Positions 10,997 through 20,660 of a DNA stretch of 64,000 nt are shown here, piece after piece (the stretch's first letter is position 1; each line of letters opens with the position of its first letter). The DNA lies in assembly GCA_018398585.1 (NCBI GenBank), contig JAGTTD010000009.1, positions 16,249,193 to 16,313,192 of the forward strand, read 5' to 3'. Made by a program: the position numbers and the translations under genes. The notes under the pieces were generated by a model. That model saw only the letters and a program-made list of their open reading frames with translations. It did not search any database and was not told the origin of the DNA. Source of the stretch: Simmondsia chinensis (Eukaryota > Streptophyta > Magnoliopsida > Caryophyllales > Simmondsiaceae).

Positions 10997-11760
10997 TCAT
11001 CATAGCTATAGACTACTTAAGCAAATGGATAGAGACCGAACATGTGGTCCAGATCATATACCGAGCTACTCAACATTTCCTCTGGAAAGGGATCATAACT
11101 TGCTTCGAGATCCCACGAATCTTGGTCACCGACAATGGCACCCAATTCGGCTTGCAAAGAATTCATGACTAGTGTGGAAACTTGGGGATCAAAATAAACT
11201 ACACCTCGATAGCGCACCCGGAAAGCAATGGCATGGCGGAGTTTGCAAACAAACACATCCTTTCATGATTAAAACATCGGTTAGACCACGCTAAGGGGAA
11301 ATGGGCAGAGGAATTACCCAGCATATTATGGGCCTACAAAACCACAACATGAAACCCCACAAGAGAAACCCAATACAACCTCGTATATGGCGCGGAGGCC
11401 GTGCTGCCAGTAGAAGTTAGAGAACCCAGTCTTCGATTTCGGGACTAGGCATTAAGACAGTCTTTAGATGAGATAGAAGAAACACGCGAAAATGCATTAA
11501 TTAGAATGGTCAATCGAAAGCAGAGAATGACGAAATGCCTTAACTCTAAAGTAAAGAAAAGAAGCTTCCAGGAGGGAGAACTAGTGCTAAGACTAACAGA
11601 GTCCTCAGGACATCACCACGGAACATTATCCACTATTTGGGCAGGACCGTACAGGGTCTCCCGAGTCATCCGAAATGGAGCCTATCATCTGCAACAGCTA
11701 GACGGAAACCCAATCCCAAGAACATGTTATATTCTGAATCTAAGAAAATATTATGCATGA
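10933..11760 (+). pseudogene. Integrase core and C-terminus (Tat-like)
   Basis: Catalytic triad blocks are visible: AIDYLSKWIE (first Asp), LVTDNGTQFG (second Asp) and HPESNGMAEFANK (Glu). The tail (LVLRLTESSGHHHGTLSTIW, then AGPYRV, then GAYHLQQLDG) matches the C-terminal DNA-binding region and ends at a natural stop at 11758-11760. Stops fall after QRIHD, in HILS and in TTT. The WPF.WGID segment that should precede the first Asp is missing. Integrase would insert element DNA; this one is dead although all three catalytic residues survive. Confidence 0.8.
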
Positions 11761-11844
11761 AATCGTGACAAAAATGAAAATGCTTCCTATCTTTCCTTTT
11801 GAAGACTTATCTCTTGCAACTGGATAAGTAGAAACATTTCGAGC

Positions 11845-12200
11845 CATAAGCTCTTAACAGGCAAGCGAAATACTTTCAGTCCATGAGCCCTTCTAAGATG
11901 GGCGAAGTATACCCTAATCTATAAGCCCTCCCGAGGTAGGAAATATTCTAAGGGACAGGCCCCTCGACGGGCTGGCAAAATACATAGAGCCCTAAGCCCT
12001 TCTTAGGCGGGCGAAATACATAGAGACCTAAGCCCTTCTTAGGCAGGAAAAATAAGTCAAAGTTGTAAGCCCCTCACTGGGCAGGTAAAATTTCCTAAGC
12101 CTTAAGCCTTAAATTGGCTAGCGAAATACAAGTAAAATATTTTAAGCTGTAAGCCCTTCAATAGGATGGCGAGATACAGGTAAAATATCCTTAAGCTGTA
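11845..12200 (+). repeat. About nine diverged tandem units, period about 40 bp
   Basis: Units have the form TAAGCCCTTCTTAGGCGGGC followed by GAAATAC; starts lie near 11847, 11883, 11921, 11960, 11992, 12031, 12067, 12103 and 12149. Each unit contains a small GCCC..GGGC inverted repeat. Tandem repeats between pol and 3' LTR are a known trait of Tat-lineage elements. Confidence 0.8.
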
Positions 12201-12897
12201 AAAAGATGACACGTACACATCTCCCCATAGGCATGAATGTCATTCGTAAATGCGGAGTTGTAGGTAATTATCAGAGAAGTAGCTTTCCCCAGAGCTGAGA
12301 CATAAGAGCCAAAGCCCTCCGCGACAATGGAAGGACCCGCCACAGTCACGGTTTTCCCCACCTTAACAATTGGAGAATGAGGCCTACACTGATCTAGGAG
12401 AACATTGAGACCCCCTTCGTAAACAGACATGGATGAAGGGCACCCATCATCGGGAAGATGCACGGGAAGACCCTTAACGAAGGATGGCAGAGGCTCCATT
12501 AAATTCGAACCCGAGAAGCCCAAGGCCTCAGGGGTGCCAAAGTTCCCCTTGTTGGCCCTTGAACAGAGGAGCCCGCCGCAGTAGTAGGAATTCCCACAGG
12601 AATCGCAAACTCAGAAGAAGCTCTACCACTTCTTGCAGTCTTGCGGCGAGAAGATCGATCGCGAGCAACGTCGGGAGAAGATCCGCAAAAATGGATATGG
12701 AGGTGTTTTGTAGCTCTCTTCGTAGATGAGTCGACTAGGGGCTTCGGGGCAGGGACTGCTGCAGATACTCCAGAGTCTAGGACTAAATCTTTTTGTACGC
12801 CGGCCGGAGATGCAATCACGATCGAAATGTTTCGTGAGCCATGGTCCTCTGAAGACTCCGTCAGGGAAGGCAGATTGGCAATATTTACATTTTCCAA
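12191..12897 (-). pseudogene. Antisense ORF of Tat-like element (two frames)
   Basis: Two overlapping minus-strand frames (12897-12499 and 12523-12191) lie downstream of pol, opposite to it. The first has a Ser/Arg-rich middle. The second contains GLPVHLPDDGCPSSMSV and GPSIVAEGFGSYVSALG, which look like ordinary protein with balanced composition. Antisense frames in this position are known in some Tat-lineage elements (Retand/Ogre group). I do not recognise a function. A frameshift near 12510 would be needed to join the two, so the gene is probably broken. Confidence 0.45.
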
Positions 12898-13131
12898 TTC
12901 ATCGGTTGAGAAAAAGAGAAGAGGAAAAAGAGATCAGCTAAACTCGACAAATCAATAAGTAAAATAAACGCCAAACACACAAACGGCCAACAAACCGCAA
13001 CAAAAATGTAGAGCGAGTCAGAGAGAATTTACGGGGTTTGTTTGATACAATGGTGGACGCACGTTATAGGAACCGAGGTGCATGGATCCCACAACTTTAT
13101 TACCTGAGCTTTAAAAATACGTAGCATGGGT

Positions 13132-13678
13132 TAGGGGTGTAAATGAGCCGAGCCAGATCACAAGGGCTCGTGAGCTGGCTTAATATAAAACTCATATAGC
13201 TCGGCTAGTCACTAGCCCTAGCCCAACCGAGCTGCACTATTACGCTAAACAAGCTGAGCTTAAGCCTCACATAAGTTTTTCATTATTTTGAACCCTTCAA
13301 ACGCATAATTTCAAAGCCTTTTCACGCCAGGAATCACTGGTCCATCTAACGAAGCATCAATGAGCTTTGCATACCATATACTGCTTCTTCATTTGAGGTG
13401 TTTCACAGTATTTGCTTTAGTTTTCATCAATAAAATTAAGATTCCACCATTTTCCAAGGAATTTCCTACTAATTTAATCTTGAGCTGACAATAATGACAT
13501 TATGTTTTGTGAGCGTCGAACCAATCTCGGGCCTATAACAAGCCGAGCACGAGCCTATGATGAGCCGAGCTCGAGCCCAGAATTTCTAGGCTTATCGAGC
13601 TTCGAGTTTGCAAAATGATTGCAAGCCGATAATCAAGCTTGACAAGCTCGGGCTTGGCTCGGCTCATTTACACCCCTA
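13132..13678. mobile_element. hAT-type MITE with 8-bp TSD
   Basis: The ends TAGGGGTGTAAATGAGCCGA and GGCTCGGCTCATTTACACC(CCTA) are near-perfect inverted repeats. The element is flanked by a perfect 8-bp duplication, GCATGGGT (13124-13131 and 13679-13686), the hAT target size. The right hairpin arm at about 15655-15670 holds the empty site with a single GTATGGGT-like copy, which confirms insertion. The interior is full of GAGCCGAGC/GAGCTCG motifs and has no transposase. Confidence 0.9.
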
Positions 13679-13867
13679 GCATGGGTACCAAAATTATGGG
13701 ATTTTAATATATAAAGTACCTTGCGACCTTGCAACATAGTGCATTTATTAGCCCTATGGTAAAGCACGTCCGCTCTCTCTTTGAGGTCGTGGATTCGAAC
13801 TTGTGGGAGAGTGTATATTATCTCTATTTTTGCATCTTTAATAGCTATTACTCTTATATATTCTCTA

Positions 13868-13890
13868 TGTGTGTGTGTGTGTGTGTGTGT
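13868..13890. repeat. (TG)n microsatellite
   Basis: About eleven TG units in the left hairpin arm. The right arm has a short (GA)n run at the equivalent place instead. Confidence 0.85.
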
Positions 13891-14349
13891 ATAAGTTAAT
13901 GTTCTTTGATGCTTTGCTACTTGTTTCATCATTGATGATGACGCGTTTTCTATTTTCCTTTGATTTTTCATCAACTTTTGCTAATATTAGGGTTTAATAT
14001 AGTTCGAATTTTATAACATTAGGGTTTCATGTAATCTGTATTCTATTATGCGAAGTTAGGATTTTCATCAAGTTGAAAAGTATGGGGTTTTCAAATCTTA
14101 TTTTATACGCATCAACATATGATCCAAACTTATTTAATACGTATATGTACTATTTGGTTTTGGACAAGAATTAAATGCTGTTGCAAGATTCCTGATCCAA
14201 ACTTGAAAATCCCATTGAGCAAGTGTAGTAGATGCTAATCCACCTACTTATGGTTAATGTTGGTATCTTAGATTTTCCTTCACATCATGTATGCGCATCA
14301 TATTGATTCTTTGGGTTCTCTTTGGCGCAAATATTGCTGAATTCAAGGT

Positions 14350-14490
14350 ACTTTTCTGGTTAGGGTCCTCGAACATAGCTTCCCTTTAGGGTAACACCAT
14401 GAAGGGGTAAGGATACGTACATCCCACCCCTCCCAAACCCTACATATGCGGGAGCTAGTGAGGCACTAAGTTTGTTGTTGTTGTACTGCT
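14350..14490 (+). mobile_element. Au-like SINE tail, left hairpin arm
   Basis: GGTTAGGGTCCTCGAACATA, then GGTAAGGATACGTACATCC, a C-rich run, GCGGGAGCTAGTGAGGCAC and (GTT)n identify the family. Mirrored by the copy at 14950-15092. Confidence 0.7.
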
Positions 14491-14949
14491 AAAATTTTAG
14501 GTATAGTTGTTTCTATTGTCACTCACTTCTCTGTAGCTTCATTGACGTACATCCAGATAGTTCTAATTTAGTATATAGTAGGCGTTCTTGTCTTGATTTG
14601 ATATCAATTGTTTTGTGCTGGGGTTTGTTCAATTGCTTTTTGTAAATTTGTTACGCGTTCAGAGATTTCATTGGATCTTATAAGGTAATGTATGTTTTTT
14701 CTTCTTTTTAGAATGAACAAAATAAGTTTTTGTTTATTAAAAATGTTGAAAACTAGAATTGAACGCGTAACAAATCAGTGAAAGCATAACAAATTCGTAA
14801 AAAATAGTTGAACAAACCCTAGCACAAAACAATTGATTTCAAATTAAGACAAAAATGCCTACTATATACTAAATTAGAACTACCTGGATATAGGTCAATG
14901 AAGATGCAGAGAAGTGAATGACAATGGAAACAACCATAACTAGAATTTT

Positions 14950-15092
14950 AGCAGTACAACAATAACAAACCCAGTGCCTCAAGGGCTCCTGCATATGTAG
15001 GGTCTGGGAGGGGTCAGATGTACGCATCCTTACCCCTTCACAGTACTAACCTTAAGGGAGGCTGTGTCTGAGGACCCCCAACCTTAGAAGTA
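14950..15092 (-). mobile_element. Au-like SINE tail, right hairpin arm
   Basis: Reverse-complement copy: CCCAGTGCCTCAAGGGCTCC near 14971, GATGTACGCATCCTTACCCC near 15018, and the GGGGGTCC-equivalent end near 15075-15082. Confidence 0.75.
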
Positions 15093-15797
15093 CCTAGAAT
15101 TCAGTAGTATTTGTGCCAAAGAGTCCACATGATAATGTGACAAGAGCAATTGAAACAAAGAAATGCACAGTCGATAAGCCAAGCCCTAACATTTTTAAGA
15201 CAAGGATCAAAGCCCTAGCATTTTGCAGCATCATATGTTGATGCGTATAATATAAGATTTGACAATCCCAAATTTTTCAACTTGATGAAAACCCTAACTC
15301 TGCAGAATAGAATACAGATTACATGAAACCCTAATGCTATGAAACTCGAACTATATTAAACCCTAATATTAGCAAAAGTCAATGAAAAATCCAATGAAAC
15401 TAGAAAACTCATCATTATCAATAATGAAACAAGCAGCAAAGCATCAAACAACATTAACTTGCACACATAGAGAGAGAGAGAATGTAATAGTAGCAGCTAT
15501 TAAAGATGCAAAAATAGAGATAACATACACACTTCCACAAGATCGAATCCACAACCTCAAAGAGAGAAGGGACATGCTCTACCACTAGGCTAAAAGAAAC
15601 ATTATACTACAAGGGCACAAGGTACTTTATATATTAAAATCCTATAATTTTGTTACCCATACTACGTGCTTTTAAAGCTCGGGTGATAAAGTTGTGGGGT
15701 CCGTGTACCTCGGTTCCTACAACGTGCGTCCACCACTGTATCAAACAAACGCCCTAAATTCTCTCGCTTTCTCGGCATGTTTGTTGAGGTTTATTGC

Positions 15798-17176
15798 AAA
15801 GCAAGGCCTGTAAATTGTTAATCGAACTTGAATGTCAATCGTGGAAATGGTGTTCATGTAAGGGCTTCCTGTGTTATGTAATGGTGGGGTTTTGACATAT
15901 TGCGCACATAACTTGTTCAATGAATTGTCTATGTGAGTACCCTTTTCTATAGCATTTTTTTTCATATTTTTCTTGATGTTCTTAAACATTGTGAAACGCT
16001 TACGGTGTAGCTAGAATGTATTTTCTTTTGCCAACTATGTATCATTGTCCCTCTAAATGAAACCCTAATATAATGAAATTCAAACTATATGAAACCTAAT
16101 ATGAGCAGAAGTCGATGAAAAATCAAAGGAAATTTGAAATATATCATGAATGGTGAAACAAATAGCAAAGCATAGAAGAAAAATCATCATAGACGTGTTG
16201 ATTTGTTGCAAAAATCAATCTTTGACCTACATGTGGGTAACTCTGGCATTTTGGCTGCGCTTGAAGATAGACAAGGTTGTGGGCGTTAACGTTTGCATTT
16301 ACATGATATAGTTTTGGAATGATGAACTCTCATTTCTTAGGCCCCTATGTAGATGTTACATGTGATATGTGAAATAGGTGCTTAGGCTAAATTGTCATCT
16401 GTTCAACTTGTAAAACACCAAGATTTTATCTAATTAGTTGGGCTGCGTATGTGTTTATGTTTGAACATGAAGCTTTGAATTTTACTCCAACTCTCTCTTT
16501 CTATATAACACTACTTGACATTATTTCTACTTCTCTATTGTACTCTTCTTTAGTGTCGAGAAGGAATCTTGATTTCAGTTTTCAACTTCAGAAGAATGGT
16601 AGGTCACTTTGTTGTGATGCTTCCTTCCATTGGTTTGTAAAGCTCACAATATATTTATCTATCATCTAGTGTAATTGTATTGTTTAATCCATTTCTTGCT
16701 GTTATGTCTTGATTATTAATCATTTGTTGTTAGGGTTTGTTTCAACAATTTCTATGAGTTTGTTGTCCATTAAAAGATAGATGAATGGAAAATTGATGTT
16801 AAATAGTGAAGTTCTCTCGATTTTCTTGTGGTTTTTGATTTCGAGTATTCCTTGTTTGAATCTTGAAATCGTACTTTACCCCAATTTTATAGTTATGGCG
16901 AAAAGATTGGAATAGTTTTTTTTTTTTTTGGACAAAGTAGTGGTATAATTTTGTAGATACCAATGGTTTGATGTTATGGTTTCTTTCATCAATTATCTAG
17001 AGGGAAAAATAGATTTTGGAAAGAGAATTATGAAATGTAATTTTTATTTATATATTTTTCCATGCTTTTGTTTAAATTTGACACTCTTATTTTAGCATAG
17101 ACATGTAAAGATATGTTGCAGAAATCACCCTACACTCTCAAGTAAGCAACTTTGGCATTTTTGCTACGCATTATAG
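15798..17176. other. Non-coding flank with partial third arm copy
   Basis: AT-rich. 16043-16175 repeats the inner part of the right hairpin arm (15313-15440) in the same orientation, sharing AAACCCTAAT, GTCGATGAAAAATC and AGCAAAGCAT. 16450-16670 and 16975-17045 recur in diverged form at 21480-21640 and 21245-21360. No gene is called. A 72-codon frame at 16451-16669 shows no family signature. Confidence 0.5.
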
Positions 17177-17416
17177 GGGTACTGCTATGACGATGAAAAA
17201 CAAGTTGGAGGCTAAATTCCCTGGGATTCATGTCATTCTTGCAAACTAACCCTTCTCCACTGCCGAAACGTATACTGAGCAAATTGGTGCCTGTTATTCA
17301 AACAGGCTCTGTCGATGCTATTCTTGCTGACGATCAAATTTTCTCAAGCTTCGGTATGTCTGCCCCTCCATGATACTAATCATTGCGTGCTCAGGAGCTT
17401 CCTCCAATCCTACAAG
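17177..17416 (+). pseudogene. SELT: SELT-like (selenoprotein T homologue) exon fragment
   Basis: After a TATAG acceptor, the translation reads TAMTMKNKLEAKFPGIHVIL and then, one frame over, PLPKRILSKLVPVIQTGS, ADDQIFSSFGMSAPP and SFLQS. These match plant SelT-like proteins, which are thioredoxin-fold ER-associated oxidoreductases. A stop follows ILAN, a frameshift comes next, the P-P-W-Y block reads P-P-stop-Y, and about 25 residues are missing before SFLQS. The N-terminal CxxU/C redox motif is upstream and not seen. Clearly a pseudogene; family assignment is from recalled conserved blocks. Confidence 0.7.
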
Positions 17417-17435
17417 TATGTTTCTTTTATTCTTT

Positions 17436-17482
17436 ATGTTGGAGGCTCAATTCCCTGGTGTTCATATCATTCTTGCAAATAT
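17436..17482 (+). pseudogene. SELT: Second SELT-like mini-fragment
   Basis: MLEAQFPGVHIILAN repeats the first fragment's LEAKFPGIHVILAN within 250 bp, so the exon was locally duplicated. It is closer to the usual LEAQFPGV wording than the first copy. It ends in AT-rich sequence. Confidence 0.65.
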
Positions 17483-17840
17483 AAATATAAATTGCTTTTC
17501 AATGTTGCTTTTGTATAGTTGTACTTTCATTAATTTTATCTCCTTTCGTAGTTTTAAAAGTATAAATAACTAACATTTATACGCATGTTTTAGCAGATGC
17601 AATATATGTGGATTAGTGTAGGTAGAACACAATATGTATGATCCTCCTCGTTCTTTAAATTCAATATGTCGAAGCGGGACTTTCATCCTTTTTTTAAGTT
17701 GCTTTTCTGTTAACACAACTATATATCCTCCCTTCACGCTATGAATATTTGTAAAACTTATTGTTTTAGCAATTACAGCTGGGTGTATATCTACCAAAGA
17801 AGGCACCAACACGCCGTTACCGGATCCCATTAAAACTTTG

Positions 17841-17891
17841 AAGTTAAGCATGCTTGGGCGAGAGTAGCACCAAGATGGGTGACCTCCTGGG
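17841..17891 (+). promoter_or_regulatory. 5S-type internal pol III promoter (A and C boxes)
   Basis: AAGTTAAGCATGCTTGGGC (17841-17859) and GATGGGTGACCTCCTGGG (17874-17891) match the A-box and C-box of plant 5S rRNA genes at nearly their normal spacing. Such a type 1 internal promoter could drive pol III transcription of the SINE; activity is inferred. Confidence 0.65.
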
Positions 17892-17971
17892 AAGTCCTCA
17901 CCCTTAGGTTGGGGGCACTGGGAAACAACCTCTCTTTAGGTTAACACCTGAAGGGGGAAGGCTGCGTACAT

Positions 17972-17999
17972 CCCCCCCCCCCCCCCCCCCCCCCCCCCC
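17972..17999. repeat. 28-C homopolymer in SINE
   Basis: The run sits directly after TACATCC-type sequence, the same position as the 24-C tract in the SINE at 9296-9460. Confidence 0.9.
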
Positions 18000-18285
18000 A
18001 GACCCTGCGTAGGCGGGAGCCCTTGAGGCACTGGGTATGTTCCTTAAAGCTGGGTGTATATCTGCTTTCGCTATATTAATAATAGCGGGCTCCAATAGAA
18101 TATTGTTTTACCTGTGTGCTGCGTTTGACCTCCACTACTTACAGATGATCTGAATTGTTTGTATAATTTGCAAGATTTCCTCCAAAGTTGGCATTTAAAT
18201 AGAGTTGGGTGTATGTGACCTTGAGGTTGCATATGCCCATTTTGAGCAACAAAAATGGAAGCAATGTCTTTTCTTAGTCTTCTCT

Positions 18286-18358
18286 ATACAATAATAATAA
18301 CAGACCCAGTGCCTTAAGGGCTCCCGTGTAAGCCGGGTCTGGGAGGGGTGGATCTGGT
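18286..18358 (-). mobile_element. Truncated Au-like SINE
   Basis: CAGTGCCTTAAGGGCTCCCG and GGGTCTGGGAGGGGTGGATC are the reverse-complement SINE tail. The element stops before its 5' part. Confidence 0.6.
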
Positions 18359-20510
18359 GCTGTAGTGCATGGTAAATGAACCCCTTTTCTTAGTCTTCTC
18401 TATGTAACATATTTTCATTTATATTTCTAGGTTCTTTTGATCACAGGTATCGATCAATTCCAAAATAGAGACATGTAATAAAATTTATGGATCTTTTCAA
18501 CGCTGCTTTTATATTAAAAAAAAAACCCATATTGATGGTGTTCTCTTGGTTCTCCTTTTGCAGATCATGTCATGCCAGTACTATTTGCATCTGCTTTTTA
18601 CATTATAAAAATTGGATCAATTTTCTAAAAGTCAAGTGTTCCTATTTGCCATCTGGCTTATTCTTATTTTTGCTCATATTTTATTATCTATTGCAAGCTA
18701 TCATGACTTCTTACTGTAACTTTGCCAAAAAAAAATAATTAAAAAAAAAAAATTATGCCTTGTTTGACAATTGGGTCAAGGGGGTAAAGAGGGGTAGAGT
18801 AATGAGGGGTAAATGAGTTGAATTCAGGGCGAATGGGGTTTACTCTACCTTATGATGCTAAAAAGATTAATTTCCTAGTTCAATACCAAAAAACTTTTAT
18901 TAGTACTAATGCAATATCTTTCTTTCTAACTTAGTAAGTATAGTGCCATAAAAGTTTACTTATGTCTAGTTTGGTGCCTTTTTAGTCATTCTTCCAAGAT
19001 AAGAATATGATTTTAATTTTAGAAAAATCAATATTACATAGAAAAAAACAAATAGTAAAAGGCTTAGGGTGCGTTTGATTTAGCTTATTTCAGCTTATTT
19101 GTTTCAATAAGATCTGTCCATTTAAGATCTATATCTTTTCCTAGTGAAGTATTTGGTTGTGTAATGCAGAAACAAAAGTTTACAAAATAAAGTAGTTCAA
19201 TACAAGTTAAAAAGTAACTTATCTACTATAATTACAAAAATAACATAATCATATAAATTATCTAATTATAGTAGGTAAGATAGAATCATGATAATAATTG
19301 ATCATGGTAGTAGAAAGTGGTGAATGTAGCGACCCATGACCATAAAAGGTATGGTGGTCAGTGGGAGTAGTGATAACAAGTAAAAGTAGGTCATGGTGGT
19401 AAATATTTATTGTTAGTTTAATGTTTTTAAAGCATTTCTCTTTAAATAAGTCATGAAAAAAATCCAATTTTGCTTCTTTTTCTGCTTAATTATAAAACAG
19501 CTTTTTCATCTTTCTATTTAAGCCTTGAAAAAGATATACAAAGATCTTTTCTACCAACAAAAGGTAAGCCTGCAGTCAAAATGAGCTTTTTCACAACTTT
19601 AAGCTGCTAAAAAGGTAAACCAAACGCAGCTCTAGTAGTGTGATTGTTTCCAAAAATGTTTTTTGAAATAAAAGTTATTACTTTCCATTTAAAAAAAAAA
19701 AGTAAAAGGCATTTGTTCGATTGAGATAAGTGACTAGAACTCCAATTCACTCATTGAACCATTAAAGCATAATATATCAAAGAGTTTTTTACATTTTAGT
19801 ACTTGATATTTTTGAAAATAGGCCCTTTTGTCGTATTAATAAAAAAGGCCCTTTTTAGTGTGATGAAGTCATTTTTTATCGACAGAACAGGTATGACAAC
19901 TGTTTTTTATTTATGCTACAGTGAAATGACAAAAGTATCCTTCAATACTTTTATTTACGTTATTAGCACAAAATTTGAGATGTTGTAATATGGTTTGACT
20001 ATCTATTTTTGCTTAATTCAGGGCATTTTTGTTATTTTACTGTAATACTAATAAAAAAGCAGATGTCACGTTAGCTCTGTAGACAAAAAATGACTTGTCA
20101 TGCAAGAAAGCAGACCTTTTATTAATACAAAAAAAACTTATGGGCCTTTTTATTAATATTACAAAAACTTAGGCGCCTTTCTATTAATTTAGAAAAATTG
20201 GAATTCTTTTTATTATTTTCAAAAATGTATTAACGGTTCAATGAGTGATATTGGAGTTATATTATCTCAAATAATCTACGTTATATTATAATATCAATTA
20301 ATATGTGAGATTCTTATATGTTATATATGTACTTATATGAGTACAATATGTCATACACGTGATTATTTCTTTAATTACGAGTGATGATATATGATAAAAG
20401 CAAGCTGATAACGTAACCGTTTTTCAAAAGCAACCCTTAACAAATTGGGGGCCTCAAGAAATTCATCTTGTTGCATACATTTTTCAACAATTTTTTTTTT
20501 TATAAATTAA
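18359..20510. other. AT-rich non-coding DNA with one MITE-like element
   Basis: 18480-18600 recurs in diverged form at 46109-46215 (GGTGTTCT, TTGGTT, CCTTTTGCAGATCA). 19065-19640 is bounded by AGGGTGCGTTTGATTTAGC and GTAAACCAAACGCAGCTCT, imperfect inverted ends of a GCGTTTGG-type MITE; no convincing target duplication is seen. 19780-20250 is a low-complexity segment. No coding family is recognised. Confidence 0.45.
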
Positions 20511-20660
20511 CAAGAACAACAACAACAACAAGAAGCCCAGTGCCACCAAGGGCTCCAGCCAAGATCAGGGTCTGGGGAGGGTAGATGTACGCAGCCTTCC
20601 CCCTTCAGGGGGCTATCCTGAAGAGAGGCTGTTTCCTTGAACCCCCGGCCGAAGAATTGG
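20511..20660 (-). mobile_element. Au-like SINE
   Basis: Minus-strand copy with (GTT)n tail at the left, CCCAGTGCCACCAAGGGCTC, GATGTACGCAGCCTTCCCCC, AGAGAGGCTGTTTCC and a GGGGGTTC-equivalent head boundary. No 5S-like head is visible. Confidence 0.75.

Larger units (their letters stand above)
5408..12950 (+). mobile_element. Tat-like Ty3/gypsy element, degenerate
   Basis: In order on the plus strand there is a gag zinc-knuckle region, protease, RT, RNase H, integrase, a tandem-repeat zone and an antisense reading frame. Many stops and frameshifts are present. The 5' end lies under or left of the nested Athila-like element. No 3' LTR can be recognised before the hairpin that starts near 12985. 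A related element lies on the minus strand at 60.0-64.0 kb. Confidence 0.75.
12985..15797. repeat. Long inverted repeat (hairpin), arms about 1 kb
   Basis: The left arm (12985-14660) and the right arm (14761-15797) are reverse complements around a 100-bp spacer. Anchors are GAGAGAATTTA (13021) versus TAAATTCTCTC (15755), TGGTGGACGCACGTT (13052) versus its complement near 15722-15736, and TTACGCGTTC (14651) versus GAACGCGTAA (14761). Each arm carries an Au-like SINE tail in mirrored position. Only the left arm has the 547-bp hAT MITE. Several differences per 50 bp show it is not very recent. Confidence 0.85.
17793..18047 (+). mobile_element. 5S rRNA-headed SINE with Au-like tail
   Basis: A 255-bp element lies between perfect 16-bp direct repeats AGCTGGGTGTATATCT (17777-17792 and 18048-18063), a typical retroposition target duplication. 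The first about 105 bp are 5S rRNA-like: CCGGATCCCATTAAAACTTT, AAGTTAAGCATGCTTGGGCG and GATGGGTGACCTCCTGGGAA are all in 5S order. The rest is the tail shared by the other SINEs here (GGTTGGGGGCACTGGGAAAC, GGCTGCGTACATCC, GGGAGCCCTTGAGGCACTGG). Because one duplication encloses both parts, they were inserted as one molecule. The element includes a run of 28 C. Confidence 0.85.

Noticed and set aside
11845..12200. CRISPR-like array
   Set aside because: Units are diverged and abut without constant spacers; they are the 3' tandem repeats of a Tat-type element in a plant genome.
13633..13974. 113-codon minus-strand frame with a Thr-His run
   Set aside because: The run is the (TG)n microsatellite read in the antisense frame; the rest spans a MITE end and hairpin arm.
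17820..17898. Functional 5S rRNA gene
   Set aside because: The 5' quarter is degraded, the 3' end runs into SINE tail, there is no tandem array, and the unit has retroposition duplications. It is a SINE head.
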